A DNA stretch of 64,000 bases, taken from Takakia lepidozioides. Its lineage: Eukaryota; Streptophyta; Takakiopsida; Takakiales; Takakiaceae. The translations under genes were made by a program, and so were the position numbers. The DNA is taken from NCBI GenBank assembly GCA_030704615.1, contig CM060733.1:5146001-5210000 (forward strand), read 5' to 3'. The notes beneath the pieces are model-generated. The model was not told the DNA's origin, did no database searches, and saw nothing but the letters and a program-made list of their open reading frames with translations. This document shows positions 10,863 to 39,187 of this stretch, in pieces (position 1 is the stretch's first letter; each line of letters begins with the position of its first letter).

Positions 10863-12629
10863 GCTGCAGTCCTAATTCTTAATGGAGTTGTTTTCCTGTC
10901 CCTTTTTGGTACCGGGTGATACTTCATTCCGATTAGTTTATGAAGAGGAGTTTTTGGTTGAAGAACAGAAATCTCCTTGTGGAGTGGTGACCCTGCCTCG
11001 ATACAGCAGTGTGCTGATTTCTGTGCTTGGGAAGTTTTGATTCGGTCTTCCAATATACTAAATTAGAATCCTCGTCTCGCTCAAATGTGCAATGCAATGA
11101 ACAGTTTGAATCATGATGCGGCCATATTTGTGCCAGCAATGTCGCATTGCAAGTCAAACTTGTTAGGGCTTCAATGACACTTTTGGCAGGGGCGTGCATG
11201 CTTGAGAATAACAAGGGCTGACAGTCTAAAAGAGTTGCTCAAGTGAGAAATGGTGGAGAAAGCTTCGAAACTATTGTTTGGCACATTCTGAATGCGGCAC
11301 ATGGAAGAAGTTTCTATCAATTTCATCTGCTTTACTCGTGTACAACATGAAGGGGCCTTTTACGGATCCTCAGTTTTATAAGAAGCGTTATCCCGATTCA
11401 CAATACTCATGCAGAAAGTTTGGACGCAAGGGCAAAGACGGTGACTGCAACTTTTTCAGCATCTTCAAGGTGCTTGCTATCTTGAATGCTCTCTTTTTTA
11501 GATAATGAACTCAGAACTCGGAAATCCTCAAGAACCAGTACTCAAATCATCTTTTGACATGTTTCCTTCCCTCATGAAGACCTCAGGAAGATCTATAGTA
11601 CTCCAACGTTTAGCATTACACTGGAAGTCATGAACTACATCCACTAGATTAGCACCTCCTCCAACAGTTTTCAAGCTGATAGAACTATCCTGGAATCACC
11701 AATGCCGTCCAGGCTTCTGACAAGTGCTCGCCCACGCGGATGTCGTCAACTTTTATTCAAATGAGCGCGTCCAGTCAAAACAAATTCTCGTAGCGTCCGA
11801 GGTATGATCTCGCAGTACGTGTGTGTACACAGAAACAACCTCCATGATATCATGAATACATAACACAGCTTGTTTACGTACTGAGTGGTCATGTATCGGG
11901 ATATGTAGAAAACTTTGTCCGTAGAAAATCACACAAACACTGCTTGCAGCGATTCGTTCATGAGCATTGACCATGTGTTTAACTCGAGAATCAACCAGTC
12001 TCAATTTCGTTTTCAAGATATCCATGTCAAAAGAACATTTCTACCAGCAAGTTTCCACACGTATCCAGGTAGTAATTGTCCTGCACGGAGGCCACCAGTA
12101 CGTATGCCATGGTTTTGATGATTTTTGAGAAGTGGCTCCAATATCCTGCCAACGTCACACAAGTGCAAGAAGCAGTTATGAGCATGTAACATCATGGCTC
12201 AAGCTGGCAAACACTAATTACTCACAAGTGCTGCCTTCATATGTCAACCTGTAAAGCCTAAGTAGATCATTGACGGATATCAAATTCCTGGATCAATATC
12301 AAACGTGCAGGGACTAGCTGATCATTGATGAATTGGCCGACTCCTATTTTTTATCAGCGAAGACTCTTTATGCAAGCGTGGCTCTCTCCACTGCCTCCCC
12401 TGGAGCCTCTCGGTACCAATGCTAAAACACTTCACCTTGATCTTCAGATTTTTCTACTCTGTTAAATCGTGACATATCTGCCCTGGAGAACTTAAATGTC
12501 ACGTTCATCTTGATATGATTGCTGATCATGGGAGTATTTTGCATGTACCACTACATAAGGTTCAGGACTGCCAAAGAACTGCAAATGTTATATACTAAAA
12601 AGGAGTAAGCGCATAGCTACATTAGAATT
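10863..12629. other. Intergenic, no gene recognised
   Basis: Only unsupported short frames on both strands. The end of the interval is the probable 3' flank of the minus-strand membrane protein gene. Confidence 0.4.
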
Positions 12630-13184
12630 TTACCGTGGTGCAGTAGTCGGTGGAGACTGAACCACAACAGGTTGTGGCACTTCCGTCGAGGAGAAACCCT
12701 CTGATGGTGGCGGTCTTCTAGGGTATAAATCTGCCCCTGACGACGTTGACAGTGACTGGTTCTCGGGCTCAGGCTGTAAGAGCGACACTGCTGATGGGCC
12801 ACAATCTGCCTGGTGCGATGGAATCCAGCCATTGTATACTTTCCACTGTACTCCACTAATCGGAGGCTTATAGGACGCTTCATAAATTGGTGGACCTGCT
12901 CGGTAAGGCGGAGAAGCTAGTCTGGTCAAAAGCGGGTCAGACTCCAGGGTTATATTGCAGGAAACTTCGTCAGAGCCACAGGTTGATTCATTTGCCCCAT
13001 TTGCTGGACTACTTTTCTCACCTGCAGGAACTTTCTTGACTGGCTTACTGGGAATTACTGATGGTTCCCACTGACCCTTCCTGTCCTTGCCGCATTCAGT
13101 GAAGAAGTAGTGCGCCACAAAAAAAAGCAGCGGGAATATAACCAGAAGAACGAGCGCCATCGCCAGTTGGGCTTCCCCGCCCAT
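12630..13184 (-). CDS. Hypothetical single-pass membrane protein
   Basis: A 184-residue intronless frame. Residues ~8-28 are a strong hydrophobic segment (LAMALVLLVIFPLLFFVAHY) directly after a short acidic N-terminus, so it is a signal anchor or signal peptide. The rest is soluble, Pro/Ser-rich and low in order, with a small Trp/Tyr-containing block (SGVQWKVYNGWIPS) and a C-terminal Pro/Val/Thr tail. No known family was recognised. The codon pattern is even and the frame spans the region without stops while other frames are shorter. It could be a plant-specific small endomembrane protein; homologues would be needed to support that. Confidence 0.6.
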   Translation of the reverse strand: MGGEAQLAMALVLLVIFPLLFFVAHYFFTECGKDRKGQWEPSVIPSKPVKKVPAGEKSSPANGANESTCGSDEVSCNITLESDPLLTRLASPPYRAGPPIYEASYKPPISGVQWKVYNGWIPSHQADCGPSAVSLLQPEPENQSLSTSSGADLYPRRPPPSEGFSSTEVPQPVVVQSPPTTAPR

Positions 13185-14800
13185 TTCTACGACGCAAACT
13201 CCCCCGCCTTCAATTCACCACAAATTTCTCTGGATCTAAAATATACTCTGAGCTTGGAATTTCCTGAGAGTCAAGCCCTAATTTGAGGACCGACAGAGAT
13301 GGATCATAGACAGAATGGTATCAGATGCAGAAAGACCACACCGCAGCGGACAACAGTACAGAAATTCTTTCCTAGAGAGCTCTTCGAATTTCATGGTACA
13401 GCATCTTCGGACAGGCTCTTCAGACAGAACTTCAAGAGTCCCCTCCGCCCTCTTTGGGGGAGGGGCAGAAGAGAAGGAACCTCACTATATGCGTGTGCTT
13501 CAGGCGAGATTTGTCGCCCTGGGAGAGATAGAGAGAAGGAGTTTGAGAGAGACAGGAAGAAGTGAAGAACCAGGTGATCTGCAGAGGCTTCACAGACTGT
13601 AAGCTTGCGTTCCATTTTGATGACCGACAATCCAATCCAGCCCTGCATGTGTCCGTTGAACTCAAATTCAAAACCGCAGAAAACGGTCCAGCTGAACGAG
13701 TTTCATCCATTGTGATCATCAGTGCAAACAATCTCGTTGTATGTTACACTCTAATAAGCTTAGATGTATAGAGTTCTTGAAAGTTGTTCATACTTTCGAT
13801 AGTTCTAATCATCAGAGGAGGATGTGTATTGATCGCTCATTACGTTGAAATAGTGAGAGGAGATGTAATCAAAATCTTGCTTCAGAAAACTTTGAAAGTC
13901 ACACTGAGCTTGACTCGAGTGATCTAGAGGTACTTAGAACAACATTTTGCAATTTGGCGGACGTCATTGTACATACTACAAAGTGGGATGGTGATAGATC
14001 GGACACAAGATGACATTGCAATCCTTGTGATTACCTTGTCATTATGCGTCACCTTTCTACCAGTTACTGCTACGAATCTCTGTATGATGCGAGCTGAATT
14101 GGCCGTATATGATCTTTCTCTTCTAGCTTCGAACTCTGACAATTAAATCTTGGTCAATGTCCTGCCATTGGAGCCTCATTGGAGCCCGGTACCGGTCGTC
14201 ATAGCCACCTGCAGTTGTTGGGTGGCTTGATGGGGCCACCAATCTGCCTGAAGCTGGTCGGATAGGTATTTAAGCCAGCTGAGTCAGGACCTTGAATCCA
14301 CAGCCGCCGTCGTCGAGCTCAGTTTCGCTCTCCTTGAGAACATTCGTGCTGGACAAGATCCAGAGTCGATCGGCGCGTCTAACTATTGTAGACTTGAGGC
14401 TCCTCTTCATCTTCCTGTAAGTTGCTCTCAAGCTCAGTATTTGTTGTTTTCCATACATGCAGGTCTTGTGTGACATACATGTGCCTCCACCACATGTGGC
14501 GTTTTGGTCGATTCTATTTTGTTTTTGTGATAGAAGGTCCATAGTCCAAAGGTCTACAGGTTGATAACAGTAAAATCCTCGACTTGGACTCTCCTACTTC
14601 TTGTGTGTGAGAAACTTGGCACCTCTTGCGCTCTTTTCTCGCGAGTTCAAATTCCTTAACACCATGAAGGAGTTTAATTCTCGATTTTGTCAGTGGCTTT
14701 GCATCAATTGAAGATGGTACCTACCTATTCTCCCAGAACGAGAGGGTGTTCATACATGCTGTCAGTCGTCTAAGCTGCATCTCACAGCAGAGTCCAGACA
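13185..14800. other. Intergenic, promoter regions
   Basis: This holds the upstream region of the minus-strand membrane protein gene and the upstream region of the dirigent gene. Short frames near 13.3-13.6 kb on both strands have no recognisable content. Confidence 0.4.
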
Positions 14801-15364
14801 ATGTGTGCAGACATGGACACGTCGCGGGCTCAGAAATGGGTCGCCTTCGCAGTCCTGTGGTTAGCTACAGTTTTCCCATCTGCAGGTGCCAATGGACCTG
14901 CCGGAAAGCAAGCTCCCGTGACAAGCAAAGAGCGCCCGGTACTGAAGTTCTACGTTCATGACCTTGTACTCGAGAAAACAGACAGCAGTGCAGTAGTAGT
15001 CGCAGGGCCTGGAGGAAATGTCACTGCCCTCGGCATGGGTACCATTGTGGTGACGAACGACTTGGTCACCGATGAGCCGAGTCTCACCTCCAAAGCATTG
15101 GGAAGGTTTCAGGGCTTCTATACATTTAGCGCGGTGAATCCCCCAAGCTTGCAGTTGACGAACACTGTCGTTTTCCAGTCTGGGACGATCGCCTTGCAGG
15201 GCGATGACCAGATCTTACTGCCAGTGAGAGAGGTTGCAGTGGTGGGCGGAACCGGCGCTTTCCGTTGTGTGCAGGGATATGCGCTCTTGAGAACTTTCGG
15301 CCATCCAGAAGGTTACTCTGCCATCATTGAATTCGAAACACACCTCTTCTCCGGGGTATGCTAG
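14801..15364 (+). CDS. Dirigent protein
   Basis: A 187-residue secreted protein in one exon. An N-terminal signal peptide (core WVAFAVLWLATVFPSAGA, residues ~13-30) leads into a dirigent domain: LKFYVHDLV, an extended GTIVVTNDLVT strand, ALGRFQGFYTFSA, TNTVVFQSG, and the hallmark VVGGTGAFRCVQGYALLRTF near residue 150, ending in IIEFETHLF. Dirigent proteins form an eight-stranded barrel and direct stereospecific coupling of phenoxy radicals in lignan and lignin-related synthesis in the apoplast. Length matches the family. The ATG at 14,801 is used; one at 14,813 is equally possible and also leaves the signal peptide intact. Residues that set stereochemistry cannot be judged here. Confidence 0.93.
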   Translation: MCADMDTSRAQKWVAFAVLWLATVFPSAGANGPAGKQAPVTSKERPVLKFYVHDLVLEKTDSSAVVVAGPGGNVTALGMGTIVVTNDLVTDEPSLTSKALGRFQGFYTFSAVNPPSLQLTNTVVFQSGTIALQGDDQILLPVREVAVVGGTGAFRCVQGYALLRTFGHPEGYSAIIEFETHLFSGVC

Positions 15365-17965
15365 TTGCAAGCTGCATGCATCATGGACCCACGTGACCTA
15401 CATCCATCTAGCTGAAATCTTCACACTGAGCTACATGCATACAAGTCTGCCTTACCAGGCCCTCGAGTCATTGCAGCTCTCATTTATATTGTTGCTCCTG
15501 CATCTTCCAGGATGAGAAGCACTTTCAAGGCTTCCGCACTCATCTTGTAACATATGTCTGCAGAGTTTACAGCTCCAACTAGGAATAAATGGTGCCCACT
15601 GGCAGATGAATAAGTTTCTCACATGTGCATCTGCCATGAAGAATAAGCCTCTGATCCCTTTGCTGTCTCTGTGCCCCTACCGTATACTGATCTCCTGGCA
15701 ACGCAGATGTCAGTGATTGAATGTTTGAAGGCAAGTTTGTCTTTTCAAGATATTGTACATACTTCGAACGTGAGTATAGCTCAATTCATCCGTTTAAATG
15801 TTCAAGTCCATCTAATTTAGCCCTTCTTTGAATGGACTGTCCAGAGATTCAAATCCCACTAAATGTAGTGGAATAGTTTGTTATAACTACCTACCCCTTC
15901 ATGTTGTCTGTCTACCCCTTCGTGCTCTTCTACCTTTTCATGTGGGCAGCCCACCTTTTCATGCTCTTCCTCTACCTCTTCAAATCTAGAGAGCCACATC
16001 CAAATGCATTAGGACCCATTGGACATCCTCGTCTCTTCCATACATGCTGAAGAATTGAGCATGGTCATAGAAAGAACTCGTCACGTACTTGAGGAAATGC
16101 AAAAGATCATTTCTAGAGAGATTCCTTGTCCAGTACCTGAAATATAACCGTGGATGCAGCGAAGTGTATGTTGCAGTTACTGCACTGCGTTGAGGACATC
16201 GATATCTTTTGGTCTGTAGCAAGTGATCATCCAGGTCCTAGGCTCCGGAACAGACTCAAGCCACTACACCGCTTCGTTCATGTAATACCAAAGATTCTTA
16301 CCGCTGTGCAGTGGATTGAATGCTCCTTTCTCCAAGAGCGTGCATCACACACTAGGAAGCCCATCATATTCTCCCCACAGTGGACACAGGTATTTCAGTC
16401 TTGCGATTAACATCCAGATGATCCATTGCTCGAAGAAGTTAGTGGTCCAACATTCTTGAAAGCGTTTGTAGATAGGATTCCATGTATCAATTGATCGAGT
16501 AAATTATGTTTCGTGAGTTCACAGTCATTGCCCTTAAGACTTCCTGGCCAGCCCGAGTTGGGTCATTGCAGCTGTTTCTCATATACCCGCTTCTGACATG
16601 GGATACTGCATGCATGCACCTTTACAACAAATTTAAAAGCATCGCAATTTTCAGTGCTCTCCCCTGTGCATCAACGTAGGATCAAAGTGCAGCCTTGTAC
16701 ATGTACATTGAAGTGGAATCAAATGAGTTTTACATGAACGACTATTCCAATCACCACTTGCGATGCTGCTAAAATCATGATCTCATCATGATTAGACCTC
16801 TGTTATAATGTATCTCTCTTTCCAATTTACATTCTCGAGATCTGTTGCAGGGTATGGAAACTGTTAGTTAAAGAAGCCATCACCAAACGTGTTGTACAGT
16901 AGATATCCTTCAGGACCATATTCTCATGTGCAATACCATTACATTCTGAACATTAGAGCCTGAGCCAGACGACTTCAGGGTCCGATTCTGATGCACACGA
17001 TGATCTGTAGTAGTGAGCTATCAACTGGTTGCTAAGAAATTTACACACGAATGTACCCAAGTTGGTGATGTCCAGCATGTCATGTTGATCATTCGACTTC
17101 ATTCATGTACTGGTCTTGATGTCAAGGAGCTTTAATAAGCAGATTTTAGTGCTCAACCATGTACGGTCCATTTCCCCTTCAATTACTGAAGCTTGGTGAG
17201 CACTAACCAACGTCGGCACGAATGGTGCATGCAGGCCCTGCACTTTTGGCACCCCTTCTCTCCCGGGAGGGGGTCGCTGTGGGTGTGCCTAAAGACGAGG
17301 TGTGGTTAGACCAAATCTGGGTTGTCCTCTTACCAGCATGCAGGGTTAATTAAATGGAACGCTTGGAGACTTCACTGAAAGCTCCTTCTTGCGTGGGGTT
17401 CCAGTAAAGAGCGCCAGGATTCCTAATACCCAAATCTTATGAGCGAGGCCTCAGGCCAATAAAGTGACCCTCACAGAATTTGTTTTGACCAGTTCGTGTG
17501 CTTGGTGGGTTTCCTCAATAAGGACCTTGAGTGGATCATAGGACATTAGTCCCTCTAGAGAGTAATCATGAGAGAGACTTCATGGTCTTGTCAAAGATTA
17601 ACAGTAAGTCTTTTAAGATATCATACCCTCAAACTGCTCGGTACGTTGACACAGTTCCTGCATCGGTAGAGCAAGAATTAAGCTTCTGCAGTCCAGCATA
17701 CCATCTTCTGGAGTATTGACTAGGTGAAACTAAAAAGCTTTCCAACTCATGTTGCAGGACTGACTTTAACAGCATTGATAATTGTATGACATGTATGACA
17801 GTCGTGGAGAATCCATAAAGCACAATCTTGAATCGAGCGCAAGCGATCTTGCTGTGCTGGGCTAGCTTGCGAAGCTTGGTGAGCCGAGGTATTGACATCA
17901 AGAATTTCTTCTGGCTTACAAAACAAGATTGAGTAAGGTAGTCCCGGAGGTTGTGAAGAAGAAGA
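15365..17965. other. Intergenic, no gene recognised
   Basis: 2.6 kb without a convincing coding region. It may contain the promoter or a leader exon of the F-box gene that starts near 18 kb. Nothing repetitive was identified. Confidence 0.35.
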
Positions 17966-20900
17966 ATGGTGCACCCACGGTTGAACGTCGGGGGTTCCAA
18001 GTATTGGTTGAGGGCAAGGAGTGGCAACCGAGGCGGCAGTAAGATCATTGTCTCCGTCGATTCTTTGTATAATATCTTCAAAGAGAACCGAGGGGCGACA
18101 AAGAGGGCTGAGCCAAGCAGCTCATCCAAAAATCTTGCAGCTACCCCAAACATACCTGCGCTCCGGAAGAGCGCCCGACTGTTTGAAAAGCGGGCAGCAC
18201 TGTTGCGCTGCACCCGGGGAGGCCCACAGTACTGGCTTCGCACCAGATCAAAGGGAAACAAGCGCTCACTCCTGGTCTCGGTGAAATCTCTTTATCCTTC
18301 TGGTAATGCTCCTTCCCTCCAGCAAAGTTATGGCATACATAGCCCTGGTATGCCACCAAGGCAGGAACTTCAAGATGTGATAAGCCAGATATCTTTGTTC
18401 ATTCACAAGCTCTTGTTATGCTCAAGATAATGCTAGAAAGGCTAGGAAACCGGTGAAGAGCGCTGGACAAGCACCGAGTGAAGATCACTCCATGGTGGTT
18501 TCAGCGTCGTTCATGTGAGGATTGTGGTGTGTTTCAGTCTGTTTGTGATCCATCCGAGAATCTTTTGTGCCCCATACGTACAGTTGTTAATGTGCAGGTG
18601 TTTTGGCCAAGCTTTGTCAAAGGAGAGGTCCTTCTTGCAACTCTCGTCTGGTTCCTCGCACTCTGAACACCTGCACTCACATATGCACTCTCAAAATACT
18701 GCTATGGAAAGCAGATTAGCAAACCCCAAAGTATGATCATCGTTGTGCTTACCTTAGAGATGTTCTTACACGGGTGACCTGAACGGTGGTGGTTAGGCTC
18801 AGCGAAAACGGGCTCCGAGAAGCAAGCTGGGAAAGGTGGACATGGCAGTTCCTCACGACAAATCCCGCGGAGAAAAAGTGCTCGATTGTTTGAGAAACGA
18901 GCAGCTTCTTTGTTGAGTTGTAGATCATGCAGGGCTGGCGGTGTTCGTCGGAAAATCTCGAAGTTCAAACGCAAGCGAAAGCACATCTGCTGGCTGTATA
19001 AGGGCACACCCTGGATGGGTGGATCTTACACCAAGATGTCCAGTGAGCTTGGGGACGACCGAAGAGCAAAAGGGGTCAAGTGCAATTGCGATTGTGAGTG
19101 CAAAGGTAAATTAGAAAATCCTCTGCCACACTGTTGTTTGCTTACTATCTCTGGAAGGGTCCTGTGGCTTGCGGATGTTGTTGATACTGGGGTTATGGTT
19201 TGTTTCTCCTTAGAATTTTGTATATGGGCTTCGAAGCACAGGAGGAAGGTACAGCAGAGATAATGACCCATAGGATCTAGCAGCAGTAAAGAAGTGGGAG
19301 AGTGTTATGAGCTGTCTAGATATAAGATGAGAGGCTTCTTGTCTATAGTTAGAAATCCAGACTGTAAACTGGTAGAACCCCAGAGAGGTATGTTACTGCA
19401 TGAAAAAATGTGTCTATCTTTTAAAGCGAAGTGTTACAGTTGCCAAATTGTAGTGATAATGTATTAGGACGCATGTGGTGATCAATGCACATACCAGAAC
19501 TGGGCAAAAGTGCGAGGTTCACAAGGAGCACACTCCTGATATCAACCAACAACAGGTTAGAAAGAGAAAAGTTAGTCAGACAACTGCCTGAATACAGCCT
19601 GGAGGTATGTTGTTACCCATTTCCACAAAGAGTGTTAGATTGGTGAAGAGAAACAGACTAGAGTCCGGGCACCATACTAACAGAGTTGCAATAGGATCAG
19701 AGCTAGCGCAAATCTGGTGTGCACCAGTGATTTCCTGTCTGTGGCTGAGAGCATTCCAGAAGCATCTACAGCTGTTTGGAAAGAGCGTAGCAGGTTGCCT
19801 TCTCCTCTCTTGCCACGAGAACGTGTTCTGGCGCTTTGTTACGTGCATTCTCAGGGGCCTCAACCTAAACCAGTGGGCTACTTTGTTAGATGGTGGTGCC
19901 CCTGTTGCTTCTTCTAGCAAGCGCGTCGACCAGCTGTGCAGGCCTGCCCTGCAACGATTGACTGAGCTGGGGGAAGAAGACTTGCTCCAGAGCATTCTTG
20001 AGAAGCTTCCTCCGGCTACTCTTCTACAGGCTGCCCGGGTACCCACCATGATTTAGATCAAAACTTATTGCACCTCATTGATGCCAAGCTATCACTTAAA
20101 GCTTTGTCCCCACTGCTGATGTAACATGGAAGGTTGGAGAATTTCTGAATGGATTTGGCCACTGGCAGGTATGTAGGTCATGGGCAAGGTTGTGTGAGTC
20201 AGCATTTAAAGAGGAGTGCAACCGCAAAGGATGGTCGCTGCCTCGGCTCCCTCGAGGGGCCACCCCTGCTTTTCCAGTTTGTGTCCTCAACCCACCATTA
20301 TTCATGCACTTCAATAACCCAGAAGAGAGATGCAACAAGTAGCATGATTGTCTAAGCTGTTTGTCCAACAGCTACCTTCAAAACCACAAAATTTCCCCCC
20401 AGGCCCCTTCCAGTCCTCTTCTCTATTTTTTTGCATCTGTTTGCTTTGCTTCTTGGCTTTCAAGTTTGGAGGACTAAGTGCAGAGGTTTTATTGGCTGCA
20501 CCCACACAAAAACCCTCACATTTCAAGACTCCTAGTGGTAGTGTAAAACAACCGTGAGTGGCTGGGCAATATAAAACCCCAATGCCATATACTCTGGCAG
20601 ACCAAACAAACCACAACACTACCAAAGAGTCAGTACCTACCAGGAATCATGCCCTTGAGAGTCATACATAGCCAAACATTCACAGGGAGCTGTCCATGAC
20701 CACCTTCTCTTTCTCCGCTTACCTCCATAAGGCACTCCATGTTCGTGCAACATTTGGGAATTCATGTGTTCTTTAGGTTCAGTGGTTCTACTGTGTTTCG
20801 TAGTGGAATTCTTCCTCTTTCTCTCTCTCTCAATTCCTAGACAGGAGTACTGGCTGACCTGCTGAATGAACTGGATGTGCCAGTGGCGGTCGTTGTACTA

Positions 20901-21102
20901 CAGGCACGCCTGCCGTGCGTGTGGGAAAGTGGGTGAGTTCTTTGTGAGGAAAACGCTGAATGGCAACTTCCAGTTTCTCTTGTGCGGGGGCTGCATTCGC
21001 CTCCCAGACGTCCGCGATCGCTTGGTGCAGTACTCCATTGATCTCTATGGAGTGACCGGGAAGCTCTTGGTGCCCAGCATCAACGTCCCCAGGGGTGCCT
21101 AG
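17966..21102 (+). CDS. Multi-exon F-box protein with C-terminal Cys-pair domain (model tentative)
   Basis: Several exon-like blocks on the plus strand appear to form one gene. Block 1 (17,966-~18,300) encodes two related segments (GGSKYWLRARSGN...IIVSVDSLY and GGPQYWLRTRSKGN...LLVSVKSLY) around RKSARLFEKRAALL. Block 2 (~18,428-18,510) is basic. Block 3 (~18,800-19,104, donor GTAAAT) repeats RKSARLFEKRAASLL and ends Cys-rich. Block 4 (~19,915-20,038) has the first half of an F-box (EEDLLQSILEKLPPATLLQAAR). Block 5 (from ~20,169 after a CAG) has its second half (VCRSWARLCESAFKEECNRKGWSLP). The last block (~20,880-21,102) has WRSLYYRHACRACGK...LLCGGC, two Cys pairs that could bind zinc, and stops at TAG. 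Splice phases between most blocks could not be settled and a TGA precedes the last block, so exon borders are approximate and decay cannot be excluded. The role would be substrate recognition in an SCF ligase. Confidence 0.5.
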
Positions 21103-21289
21103 CTTCTTAGTTGCACAGTGTAATCATCGGATTCTCAAGGACAATGTAACAATCTCTAGAAGAGGAAACCTCACCATTTGCCTGCCGCATTGTACATAAT
21201 CCACTGCTCGATCCTGGAGCTCCAGGAGGGCTGGGAGCCCTTGCTTGGCATATGTAGAGCACACCCAATCCATGAAATTTGCTGTTACT

Positions 21290-21294
<5 letters not shown>

Positions 21295-21324
<30 letters not shown>
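21295..21324. repeat. (CT)n microsatellite
   Basis: Fifteen CT dinucleotides between the F-box gene end and the FTSH11 promoter region. Confidence 0.95.
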
Positions 21325-21327
<3 letters not shown>

Positions 21328-23026
21328 CCTTCTTCCATGGTATCTATCACAGGTCACAGATCAGTGTAGATGTAGAAATCTCACTAGACCCACACACAAT
21401 CCGCGGAGTAGTAAACAGAAATGTGATTGAAAGCTGTGAATTGTCAGCTGCTGTACATATTGGAGCTCAAATGCATTGCAATCCTCTCAGTCCTATCTCC
21501 ACACTCTCTTTTCGCCTCATCAAACCCTAAAACTCTGTAAACTCATGTTGATCGCAAGCATCTGCACAGTGAACCCAACGTCCCTTAGACGACCACGCTT
21601 CGTCAAATCAAAAATAAATAAATAATCTTTTTTTAAAGGGAAACACCTGGGAGAAATAATTGAATTCAGGATGGCCCTGGACGGCGCCGAGTTTTCATCA
21701 ATTTCGTATCTGTTCATCCAGTAAGTAAAGATGGTGACAGGATTTGAGCCCCGGTCGCCTGTATTGGAGCCTCTGTTTTTATTTCTGGCGAAATTTCGCA
21801 CTTTTTCGACCTCAAGAAATCAAATCGAATATTCTGTCGTAAATTCCCTATTTTCTCATGGATGAAATCGCCAAAATTCTCCAAAAAAACAAAATAAACT
21901 GAGGATGAATTCGCCTAACATGGATGATATACATGGATGAAAGTACAGAGGAGGATGATTCTGTCGAAATTTCGACGGATGAACAGAAAATATGTCTATT
22001 TCCTGCAAAACTCAGTAGCCGAATCTGTTATTTTCCGAATTTGAAACAAAAACACTGATTGGAGGGGGTTGAACTGGGTTGGTTACGGAAAGTAAAGTGC
22101 GAGTAGATGGCATGCGATGAGGGTCGTGGGATGTGTGAAAGGGAGGCAATTACGGGAATAATAAGCGAGAGAGAGGAGGGGGCAGGAAAGAGGGAGGCAC
22201 CGCTCCTTATCGTGTCTCTGTGAGGGACCACGTTTCCGAGAGGACTCCTGTCGGGGCGCTCTCTCGCCTGTCTATCTGTCTGGTGCAGAGAATTTCTGTG
22301 GGAAGTGGGGTTCTGTCAGGGGTTTCATCATGTTCTTTCTGCTGGTTTCTCTGTGTATGTCTTGAACTGATAGGCTTCGGCTTCGGCTCCCAGTGGCACC
22401 GTACTTTGGCATTTGTGATTGGCATCGGCGTAAGCTCCTTCCTCGCTCTGCTGCGAGTGAGGTGCTTGCTATCTTGTTTGAAATATTCAGCTCCCTTGCT
22501 TGGCTTGAAGAAGTCGTGTACTGGTCAGGTCTGGTCAGCGAAGCTTGCAATGTGTCCAGCTGGGGTTATTTCTCCTTCGTCGGCATGCGGTGATGCGGCA
22601 TATATACGGTTATCCTCCTTACAACTCGGCATCATTGACATGCTAGAGTGATATCAGGTCTGGTGTCCGACTCCAGTGGATTGGCTACTTTCAACTTGAG
22701 AAATAATTATTGGTAAAGATCACATTTTCCGAAGTCATACCCGATTTTGTCGTGAGTTGTATCGCTCGTTTTCCTTACACGAGAACTGATTCTCCCGTGC
22801 TAGGCTCCTCAACACGGTTCATTTAGTGAGTGTTAGATTAGGGTTTCTTGGCTGGTTGTACCCTAGCCGTGGTTTAAGGTACAAGATAAGTCTGGAGGAG
22901 TAGAGTGTCAGGGGCACAGGGTTTTTATTTCTCTGCAGTATCTTGCCCACTGTCATTTCGACCAAGCTGGTGGGTTCTCAGTATAAAGCTTGGCATTGGT
23001 CCAGAGGAGGCAGAGGAGTGGAAGCA
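21325..23026. other. FTSH11 upstream region and leader
   Basis: Non-coding. A pyrimidine-rich GTTTTTATTTCTCTGCAG at about 22,921-22,937 just before the coding exon looks like an intron acceptor, so a leader exon may lie near 22.2-22.6 kb. No TATA box was settled. Confidence 0.4.

Positions 23027-39187
<16,161 letters not shown>

Noticed and set aside
10796-11053. Minus-strand open frame ending in GPCRFRTCDLRV
   Set aside because: Its end is the antisense of the tRNA gene, a common false protein.
17629-18261. 210-codon minus-strand frame
   Set aside because: It overlaps the plus-strand blocks with repeated motifs and splice donors, which are better supported; the minus frame shows no domain.
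21730-21780. tRNA-like segment (antisense of GGGGCTCAAATCCTGTCACCA) near the FTSH11 promoter
   Set aside because: The supposed T-stem does not pair and no other arms were found; at most a remote tRNA-derived SINE trace.
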